Shown here: piece by piece, positions 8,901 through 14,812 of the stretch
Numbering within the stretch: the first letter of the stretch is position 1
How the letters are laid out: each line of letters starts with the position of its first letter
Assembly (NCBI GenBank): GCA_016929305.1
Contig: JAFGJC010000151.1
Span: 1-17,699, forward strand
Source of the DNA: a candidate division CSSED10-310 bacterium
GTDB taxonomy: Bacteria; CSSED10-310; JAFGJC01
Length of the DNA stretch: 17,699 nt
Reading direction: 5' to 3'
Translations under genes and position numbers: made by a program
The notes under the pieces: model-generated
What the model saw: only the letters and a program-made list of their open reading frames with translations
Told to the model about the DNA's origin: nothing
Database searches by the model: none

Positions 8901-10955
8901 CTCACGGTTAAGTGAAACGACACCGCATCCGGCGGCAACAACCAACAGAGGTTTCTCTGTCCAGACGAGATTGTGCCCGGTAACGGTAATGTTCGCATTT
9001 CCGGGTCCCGGGGGAGTGAAGTGAACTGTTGCGACGCCTGATGCATTGGTGTAAGCCGCTCCCAGCAACGTATCGTCCATCGTAACAGCAACAAGCGCAC
9101 CCTGTCTGCCGCTGCCACCAACATTGACCGTAATATCGAAATCCTGCTCGTTGGGTGTCGTGCTGTCCGGACAATCAATTACAGGTGTTTCAGGAATACG
9201 CCCAACGAAATCCATGGACGGATCACCCATGAGATTATAGATATCGAAGTAGTAATTTGCGCTGCTGGATCCTGAGTTGTATACCCCTATCAATCCATAA
9301 AAATACATGGCAGACAGTGTATGAATCGAGTCTGCATGCTGAGCTCTGTAAATCTCTCGCTGTTCGGCATCATCTTCATCCCAATAGGAGCTGTCAGAGG
9401 TACCCCAATATGACACGGAACCTTTATTGGCTTCCAGCAGCCAGCGTTCACCGAACGAAATGGTCTGATCGTGAAGATTGGTGCCACATGCGAACACCAT
9501 GACATTGCCATACAGATCGGCATTTGTCAGTGCCTGAACATTTGAGTGTACGAAGTGAATACTTGCCGTACCGGACCCGTCGCCATATCCGTGACCAGAA
9601 TAGCATACGATACCCCGGCCAGCGTTGACATTGTCGGCGAAGTCCTGAGTGTCTCCACCCAGTCGCTCATAAACAGAATGGAAAGTATTATTGGCAGGAT
9701 CGTAGGGCAGAATGTGATTGTTGAAACACCATTCATGCGTTGCTTCTAGCATCGATGCATGATCTGAGGATGCTAACCATACACTGTCCTTGAAGTAGTC
9801 AGTCGACGGCAATGTCATCTGTTCAAACGGAACGACCTTCGCAAGGATATTTTCAAGATCGGTTGTACTTCTGATGGAAAACCGTCCGATCATGATATCA
9901 GGCGTCCAGAATCCCGTTCCCTCCAGCTCCGTGTATTGATTATCATCCGCAGTCCCCGATGCTTCACCCGTATAGCAGGGAATCGTATCCGTATCGCCGG
10001 CAAGGAGCACATACACCGGAGGATTCAGCCAGTTCTGGTAGGCATTGGCAATGTAGTTCCGGATTGCGGTTGTCGTCGAACCTGCCTCACTTGTGGGCGT
10101 AACAGTCACGTCATATCCTGCAGATTCCTTCAACGCTACGAAGGGAGCCAATGCATTTACATAGTTGTCATGACAGATAATCAGATAAGAAATCGGCACT
10201 GGAGGTGGAAACACGAAATCTCTGTATGCGCCGTGATTCAACGAGAGATTCTCCAGAATCTGATCGAATGCCGGGTTATAGTACCGTCTAGCGTTTTCCA
10301 GCGTCAGATACTCGTCAGAATTGCTGAAGTTAAGCTGAATCTGCATCTCTGAAGCATACTGTATCGCATTTTTAACCGGATTGTAGCCCAGGGGAGTAAT
10401 CTCGATAACGGCAATACGGTGACCTCTCATATAATCGATGTCACGAATTCGAACCGCCGGTCCGCCAAGAAATTCATTGTGTTGATAAACCGCTTCATTA
10501 ATAACGAACGGTGCACTTTCGAGCGCACCCGGCAATTTGGGAACCGGTGCTTGAACCGGAATGAGCGGGAAAGATAATCCAGCTTCCGACAATTCCATTT
10601 CTCCGGATTGGACAATTTGATATTGAAGATCAACTTCAGCTCCATATGGAATTTCAACAAACCGTCTGATAGCAGGAATACGCGGATATCCGACCTCCCC
10701 TTGATAGGAATCTTTTTCCACAGACAGCCGTGTAAATTCCCCTTCTTTTGTTTTTTCAACAAGAGCTTCAAATCCTGAGATTGCGAATTGGATGTCGATA
10801 GCCTTCCAATTGCTATCCACCTGGAATTGAGGTGACTGCTGACGTTCAACCTGGCTAAACGCCACCCAGCCTGCGTTGCCGCTTCCGGCAAATATGGCTG
10901 ATGTAAAAATCATCATGAAAGCAGCAATCAATAATTTTTTAGAGATGAACTTCAT
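5973..10955 (-). CDS. Gingipain-like (peptidase family C25) secreted multidomain cysteine peptidase
   Basis: This 1660-residue extracellular cysteine endopeptidase is far longer than a bare C25 catalytic unit. A signal peptide covers about 1-27. A C25-type propeptide follows (about 45-245; GYPRIPAIRRFVEIPYG at 89-105). The catalytic domain is about 254-585, with VYVLLAGDTDTIP at 314-326, catalytic H455 in YSGHGYGDG and catalytic C490 in VFACGTN, 35 residues apart. It closes with the typical YNLMGDPS at 573-580. Then come an Ig-like domain (about 588-675), a second beta domain (676-785), an FN3 domain (about 788-880), a beta-sandwich module (882-1046), two CARDB-like domains (1050-1166, 1167-1285), a second copy of the module (1288-1450), a Thr/Pro linker (1452-1545) and the C-terminal domain (1546-1660) shared with two neighbours. 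ATG 10955 is preferred over TTG 10961 because AGGAGG lies 9 nt before it. P1 specificity (Arg, Lys or other) cannot be read from sequence. The gene is monocistronic, with its own terminator. Confidence 0.93.
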   Translation of the reverse strand: MKFISKKLLIAAFMMIFTSAIFAGSGNAGWVAFSQVERQQSPQFQVDSNWKAIDIQFAISGFEALVEKTKEGEFTRLSVEKDSYQGEVGYPRIPAIRRFVEIPYGAEVDLQYQIVQSGEMELSEAGLSFPLIPVQAPVPKLPGALESAPFVINEAVYQHNEFLGGPAVRIRDIDYMRGHRIAVIEITPLGYNPVKNAIQYASEMQIQLNFSNSDEYLTLENARRYYNPAFDQILENLSLNHGAYRDFVFPPPVPISYLIICHDNYVNALAPFVALKESAGYDVTVTPTSEAGSTTTAIRNYIANAYQNWLNPPVYVLLAGDTDTIPCYTGEASGTADDNQYTELEGTGFWTPDIMIGRFSIRSTTDLENILAKVVPFEQMTLPSTDYFKDSVWLASSDHASMLEATHEWCFNNHILPYDPANNTFHSVYERLGGDTQDFADNVNAGRGIVCYSGHGYGDGSGTASIHFVHSNVQALTNADLYGNVMVFACGTNLHDQTISFGERWLLEANKGSVSYWGTSDSSYWDEDDAEQREIYRAQHADSIHTLSAMYFYGLIGVYNSGSSSANYYFDIYNLMGDPSMDFVGRIPETPVIDCPDSTTPNEQDFDITVNVGGSGRQGALVAVTMDDTLLGAAYTNASGVATVHFTPPGPGNANITVTGHNLVWTEKPLLVVAAGCGVVSLNREMYNCDQEIVIRLWDSDLNINPGALDTAEVGMYSDSEPTPETVTLTEVSPDSGEFSGTIQTSATQSGPGFLLVSHGDEITAHYADADCEGSPQDVYDTATTDCEGPIISGLTVSDITTSSATISWHTSEESNTVVTWGETTPPGDVVTDERMVLEHEVTLTGLETCTDYFFKVSSTDAGGNIAEDDNGGSYYQFTTLQLILFLSENMDTNPGWTYEGQWAWGQPLGNSGDPSSGYTGENVVGYNLAGDYGDGLPPTYVTTNAFDCSGATEVFLSYWKWLGVESASYDHAGVEVSGDNGTTWNTIWTHTGGSFEDTDWSYVEYDISDWAAGNSNVKLRWVMGPTDGSMTYCGWNIDDVEVSYTAPCNVPILVYGDHVIDDSAGNNNGEINAGETISMSVTLENNGLSATGVSAVLTTSNPHVNITTDAANFPDIPQSGTGTSLTNFVFTVDTGVDDGEVIPFTIAYTTNETSGSTGFSDTIVAPSLAYGNVVVADPERGDADGILDPGETAQLIVTLDNLGNGMASSVSAVLTSNHPEYITINDDTATFPDIMGGSSGTCQEPYFMVTASPSTPEHQMIQFTLDISAEGYTASDSFDLEVTTSTFARRYFWSMDYCPSWYAEGAWEHGVPQGNEGDPTSGYTGDNVFGYNLSGDYTNNLPETYLTTADINCSNLINVEVRYMRWLGVESASYDHAAFEVSNNGTTWNTVWEHTGSSFTDTSWIPQSFDISAYADEQATVYLRWVMGPTDYSVTYCGWNIDDVEIWAESSGVIPPTNTPTVTPVPPTRTPTPSPIPPTFTPTFTPVPPTDTPVPTETPIPPTDTPIPTETPIPPTNTPRPTHTPVEPTPTTAPNTPTPTEGPTTIVMDLEISDTSFQAGDHFLLTRRAINPGPEVTLEEWIILDVYGMYWFYPRWMMTPDYVLTTLPGYSDETMTIMDFNWPEGNFGTVSGLYFWGAFLDPNTSQIVGSYDFVEFGYE
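6412..6489 (-). repeat. Two 39-bp tandem repeats in the Thr/Pro linker of the C25 gene
   Basis: Units 6412-6450 and 6451-6489 match at 33 of 39 positions and encode 13-residue units of the form P-P-T-D-T-P-x-P-T-E-T-P-I. Partial, more diverged units continue on both sides. Such units can expand or contract by slippage and change the stalk length of the protein. Confidence 0.8.
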
Positions 10956-10964
10956 GCACAAAAT

Positions 10965-10970
10965 CCTCCT
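10965..10970 (-). promoter_or_regulatory. Ribosome binding site that fixes the C25 gene start
   Basis: AGGAGG (minus strand) lies 9 nt before ATG 10955 and only 3 nt before an alternative TTG at 10961. The spacing favours the ATG, which also opens the signal peptide with MKFISKK. Confidence 0.75.
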
Positions 10971-11031
10971 TTAGATTGGGTTACATTTGTTTTTGTGAAT
11001 GTTCTTCAACGTATTATTCTTAAACATACTC

Positions 11032-11055
11032 CTTTCCTGATAAAACTCAGGAAAG
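11032..11055. repeat. Perfect 9-bp inverted repeat in the divergent intergenic region
   Basis: ctttcctga (11032-11040) and tcaggaaag (11047-11055) are perfect reverse complements around a 6-nt loop, 77 nt upstream of the C25 gene start. No T-run follows on either strand, so it is not a simple terminator. It could be an operator or a 5'-leader hairpin of the peptidase mRNA. Confidence 0.6.
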
Positions 11056-11105
11056 ATAATTTGTGCAATTTATATTCCACAAACCCTGTCTTTAGATCTT
11101 TTTTT
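11052..11105 (+). repeat. Interrupted inverted repeat followed by a T7 run
   Basis: aaaga (11052-11056) plus tttgtg (11060-11065) can pair with cacaaa (11078-11083) plus tcttt (11089-11093), leaving a small internal loop. A run of seven T lies at 11099-11105. Its 5' arm overlaps the 3' arm of the repeat at 11032-11055, so the two hairpins exclude each other. It reads terminator-like only on the plus strand, where no upstream gene is known. Confidence 0.4.
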
Positions 11106-11145
11106 ACTGTCATTCCGTGAACAACCTCTCCCTATCATTGATCCC

Positions 11146-11174
11146 TTGACAACTGAATATAGAGATCGTAGCGT
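11146..11174 (+). promoter_or_regulatory. Possible promoter for the M29 aminopeptidase gene
   Basis: A perfect -35 hexamer TTGACA stands at 11146-11151. The matching -10 position after 17 nt, TAGCGT at 11169-11174, fits only 3 of 6 consensus bases. The position, about 60 nt before the start codon, is plausible, but the -10 is poor. Confidence 0.3.
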
Positions 11175-11223
11175 TTAGCCCGTTTTAAGAGGATTTCCAC
11201 TTTCTGAAACAATCAATATGGTG

Positions 11224-11229
11224 AAGGAG
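11224..11229 (+). promoter_or_regulatory. Ribosome binding site that fixes the aminopeptidase start
   Basis: AAGGAG lies 6 nt before ATG 11236. The in-frame ATG at 11218 sits upstream of this Shine-Dalgarno and has none of its own, so 11236 is preferred. Confidence 0.75.
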
Positions 11230-11235
11230 AAAACC

Positions 11236-12369
11236 ATGAGTGTTTTTTGGGATGATGATATTAGACTCGATCGCTGGGCCAGAGTAATCGTTGATTTCTG
11301 CACAAATATCAAAAAGGGTGAACGCGTAGATATTAGTGGTGAATATGACGGACATCCGCTTCTTCTGGCTTTGTATAGAAGGTGTCTTGAGGTGGGATCA
11401 CATCCGGTGCTGCGACCGATAATACCTGAATCCGCTGAAATCTATTACAGTATAGCTTCCGATGAACAGCTTTCCCATGTTCATAAAATTGATCTGTATA
11501 CGTTGCGCCATACGGACGTGTCATTGCATGTGATGGCGGAATCCAACACAAAATCACTCAATTGGGTAGAACCGGGGAAAATGTCCAAAGTCAGGCTTGC
11601 TCGCAAGGAGCTGGGAAAGATACGAAAGGAACGTGTCCGGTGGAATGTCACGAGTTATCCTACGGACGCATATGCACAAGATGCCGGCATGTCACTTATA
11701 GAATTCCGTGACTTTATTTATGATGCGGGTTTTTTGAACCATGAGGACGCTTTGGCGCGCTGGCAACGACTTCGAGATCGTCAGCAGGCGATGACCAAGG
11801 TGCTGCAAAATACTCACTTCTTTCGTATAGAATCCGACACCTGCGATCTACGATTGGGTGTTGAGGGAAGGCGGATCTGTGAAAGTTCGGGAGGGGTTAA
11901 CATGCCTGACGGCGAAATATACACCGGACCTCAGGAAATCGCCGTCGACGGTTGGATCCAGTTTTCGTTTCCAGGATATTATCTCGGTCAAATCGTTCAC
12001 GGAATTAAACTTGAGTTTAAAAAAGGCCGAGTAGTGAATGCAAGTGCAGAAGCGAATGAAGCTTTTCTTCTGAAAATGCTTGACACCGATCCCGGCGCAC
12101 GGCATATCGGGGAATTAGGCATCGGTACAAATTGGGGTATTCAGCGTTTCACGCAAAACATGCTTTTCGACGAAAAAATGGGCGGCACAATCCATCTGGC
12201 TTTGGGCGATGCATACCGGGAAACATTAGGCAAAAACAGATCGGCGATACATTGGGACATTCTTCATGATTTAAGGGAAAACGGTCGGATTTATACCGAT
12301 GACACGCTCTTCATGGAAAATGGAAAATTTGTCGGTAAATTTGCTGAAATCTGGGAAAACTGTATCTAA
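11236..12369 (+). CDS. M29-family (AmpS/aminopeptidase T-like) metalloaminopeptidase
   Basis: This is a 377-residue cytoplasmic aminopeptidase of peptidase family M29, which removes N-terminal residues from peptides using two metal ions. No signal peptide is present, and the length is within the usual 370-410 range. Expected metal ligands are visible: E227 in NMPDGEIYTG, E293 in IGELGIGTN, H320 in GGTIHLALG, and H339 with D341 in SAIHWD. Y327, seven residues after H320, fits the conserved catalytic Tyr. The N-terminal domain (about 10-200) holds the typical VRPIIPE-like segment (VLRPIIPES at 58-66). The TAA stop overlaps the TAG stop of the convergent TonB-dependent receptor gene by 3 nt. A role in finishing breakdown of imported peptides would suit the neighbouring secreted peptidase and receptor, but that link is inference. 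Confidence 0.92.
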   Translation: MSVFWDDDIRLDRWARVIVDFCTNIKKGERVDISGEYDGHPLLLALYRRCLEVGSHPVLRPIIPESAEIYYSIASDEQLSHVHKIDLYTLRHTDVSLHVMAESNTKSLNWVEPGKMSKVRLARKELGKIRKERVRWNVTSYPTDAYAQDAGMSLIEFRDFIYDAGFLNHEDALARWQRLRDRQQAMTKVLQNTHFFRIESDTCDLRLGVEGRRICESSGGVNMPDGEIYTGPQEIAVDGWIQFSFPGYYLGQIVHGIKLEFKKGRVVNASAEANEAFLLKMLDTDPGARHIGELGIGTNWGIQRFTQNMLFDEKMGGTIHLALGDAYRETLGKNRSAIHWDILHDLRENGRIYTDDTLFMENGKFVGKFAEIWENCI

Positions 12370-14684
12370 AACCGATATGTCGCTCCAAGAATCGGAAGAA
12401 AAGGCAGATTGTTAATTCTTTCTTTCTGTGGCTTTAACTTCGGCGGATTACCGGTATTGTATCCATAGACATATAGATTCTGCCGGTCTGTCAGATTTAT
12501 CATGTCCAGATAAATGGTCAGTTCACCGGATGGGAGCTGTTTTATCCATTGCGCTTTCAAATCCAGCCGGGCATATGGTTCCAAACGAGCGCTATTGAGC
12601 CGGCCATACTGGGCGACCCAAATCGGATAGTGAGGCGGATCCCGGTCCAATTCCAAATTCCATCCGATAATCGGCGTTTCAGGTTTTCCTGAACTGTAGG
12701 TAAACCGCGACGAAAAAACCCAGTTTTCCCAGGGAGATACATCTAACAGCAAGTGAAATGTGTGCCGTTGATCCTGCAAGGGATAGTAATACTTCGAAAC
12801 CTCCCTGTGCAACGGATTATATCTCCGGCTTGTGGTATAGCAATACGTTATCCATCCGTTGATCCGCTTCCATGGAAACAATTGCGCAAACAACTCGACG
12901 CCGGATGCGTGTCCTTTGCCGGCATTTATAAACGGTTTTCCGTTCAGAATTGCCTCGTATGCTGCAGCTTCAGTATCATGATTGACAATGAGATTGTCAT
13001 ACTGCTTGTAGAATCCATCGATCCGTATCCGCAAAATATCTGCCGGATCGAGCTCACATCCTACAATAAAGTGCATCGCCCGTTCCGATTGCAAGTCGGG
13101 ATTTCCAAATCCATCCGCAGTCTGGAGAACATCATAGGGAAATTGAAAGAAAATCCCCCATCCGGATCTCAACCGAAAACGCTCTGACAGACTTAATTGA
13201 GCATTGATTCTTGGTGAGAAAGTCCATTGATCGGTTGCATCCCAGCGATCACATCGAACACCAAGGGCAAGCTGACTGTCCTGGGTATTTTCGGGAGTCC
13301 ACTTCAACTCTGACCAGAGACTTTCAAACTCAAAGGGTGTGTTGAAATCAATATCTGTTTTTCTTGTATTTTCATTACCGGTTTTTCTTGATCCTGGTAT
13401 TTGAGTTCGAAAATCGATCAAATAGGAGTTTAGTTCCACCATTGCCCGGCCGGCTTGAAAACCTGTTGAAAAACACAAGGTTTCGGTTTCTCGACTGGTT
13501 TCCAAATCGCTCATAAAAAATTCGACATCTGCATCGGCTTGCGCAGGTTCTGTTCCTGTTAAATCCGCTCTGGTTTGAGTAAATGTATACGTTAAAGATC
13601 CGTTGACATTCCATTTGGGACTTATCCACTCTTCCCAGGACAGGTTAATTATTCTGTTCTTATTGATATAAAAAAATGTGCCCGGCTCAGCATTAGGGTT
13701 TTCCAGGGGACTATCCAGAGTAAATCGTTCAAGTCCATCTTGTCCTTGCAAATACTCCAGAGAAAGCTTGCGGGATGGTGCCAGCCAGGTCAGTTTTGCA
13801 AATCCGTCACCAAAGTATGGCGCAGCGATATCATCGTCTTCATTTATTGCTCTGATTATGAAATCGTAATACGATCTCCGAAAAGCTCCCATAAAACTAA
13901 TCCGATCCCTGATCAAGGGTCCTTCCAGTATTGTTTTGATGGTTATCGGACTGAGATCGATCATTGCATGATACTTTCTGAAATCGCCGGACCGGTAACT
14001 GACATCAAGAACACCAGACAAAGCATTCCCATATCTGGGAGGAAAACCGCCGGTAAAAAAATCAACTTTGTCTATTAAATCCTCAAAATATACGGTAAAT
14101 GCGCCGCCCAAGTGATAGGGATTTAGCAAATAGCTCCCGTCCAGAACCAGCATTGTTTCATCCGCACTGCCACCTCTTACATATAAAACAGATGAAAAAT
14201 CATTTTCGGGTACGACACCCGGCAAGGTCTGAATCTTCCTGACGGGATCTTCCAGGCTTCCCGCTTCACGTTTGAGCGTCCCAGCATCAACTTCAATTTC
14301 CATGATATCTTTGAACCGCAGTTCGAGGGTGGGCGCTGTGACGACGATTTCTGTATTGTAACTCACCGGATCCAAAGGGATTTTAAACATTTTTTTTTCG
14401 TGTCTGTTCTTCCTTATATCAATTTTTTGCAATTCAACAGGACAATATCCCACAGCTTCACAAAATAATGAATATCGGCCCGGCACAACGTTATCGATAA
14501 TAAATCCTCCCAAAATATCACTTTTGGCAGTACGGTTTCCCGGTTTTAATGTCACGGTTGCATCAGAAACAGGTGCACCCGACAAAGCATTGACAATTTC
14601 GCCTTCAATAATCGCAGCGTGGAGCGCTGTGATGAGAAATATCACCACACAAATAAACAACATGGAGTTTTTCAAGCAACTCAT
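12366..14684 (-). CDS. TonB-dependent outer-membrane receptor with N-terminal carboxypeptidase-regulatory-like domain
   Basis: This 772-residue outer-membrane protein imports a substrate using TonB/ExbB/ExbD energy. A signal peptide covers about 1-23 (ending ALHA). A carboxypeptidase D regulatory-like beta domain follows (about 24-100: GEIVNALSGAPVSDATV, then GRYSLFCEAVGY), then a TonB-box-like TEIVVTA at 111-117. The plug domain (about 125-235) shows LPGVVPENDFSSVLYVRGG, LDGSYLLNPYHLGG and FPPRYGNALSGVLDV. The remainder is the beta-barrel, ending in an aromatic ATYRF signature. The substrate is unknown, and no SusD-like partner is adjacent. ATG 14684 is chosen because it opens the signal peptide; a TTG at 14723 would add 13 residues before it. 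No good Shine-Dalgarno precedes either. Stops overlap those of the aminopeptidase gene, and the start diverges from the selenoprotein gene with a 128-nt gap. Confidence 0.92.
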   Translation of the reverse strand: MSCLKNSMLFICVVIFLITALHAAIIEGEIVNALSGAPVSDATVTLKPGNRTAKSDILGGFIIDNVVPGRYSLFCEAVGYCPVELQKIDIRKNRHEKKMFKIPLDPVSYNTEIVVTAPTLELRFKDIMEIEVDAGTLKREAGSLEDPVRKIQTLPGVVPENDFSSVLYVRGGSADETMLVLDGSYLLNPYHLGGAFTVYFEDLIDKVDFFTGGFPPRYGNALSGVLDVSYRSGDFRKYHAMIDLSPITIKTILEGPLIRDRISFMGAFRRSYYDFIIRAINEDDDIAAPYFGDGFAKLTWLAPSRKLSLEYLQGQDGLERFTLDSPLENPNAEPGTFFYINKNRIINLSWEEWISPKWNVNGSLTYTFTQTRADLTGTEPAQADADVEFFMSDLETSRETETLCFSTGFQAGRAMVELNSYLIDFRTQIPGSRKTGNENTRKTDIDFNTPFEFESLWSELKWTPENTQDSQLALGVRCDRWDATDQWTFSPRINAQLSLSERFRLRSGWGIFFQFPYDVLQTADGFGNPDLQSERAMHFIVGCELDPADILRIRIDGFYKQYDNLIVNHDTEAAAYEAILNGKPFINAGKGHASGVELFAQLFPWKRINGWITYCYTTSRRYNPLHREVSKYYYPLQDQRHTFHLLLDVSPWENWVFSSRFTYSSGKPETPIIGWNLELDRDPPHYPIWVAQYGRLNSARLEPYARLDLKAQWIKQLPSGELTIYLDMINLTDRQNLYVYGYNTGNPPKLKPQKERINNLPFLPILGATYRF

Positions 14685-14754
14685 AGGATGGAAAACTATA
14701 ATGATAGTGAAGAGATTATTCAACCGTGACAGATTGGTCTGTATTTTGCAGTCA

Positions 14755-14760
14755 TATAAT
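14755..14760 (+). promoter_or_regulatory. Candidate -10 element (TATAAT) for the selenoprotein gene
   Basis: A perfect TATAAT lies 53 nt before the ATG at 14813. No good -35 is at the ideal distance: TTGGTC at 14734-14739 is 15 nt away and matches poorly, and gtgaca at 14726-14731 is too far upstream. Confidence 0.4.
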
Positions 14761-14812
14761 GTTTTGGGGTGGGTAAGTCAAAAAACACTAAAGGGTACGT
14801 GAGGAACAGCTT

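Noticed and set aside
12366..12369. Overlapping stops of the aminopeptidase and receptor genes as a sign of misannotation
   Set aside because: Both proteins end with normal family C-termini; a small convergent overlap is common in bacteria.
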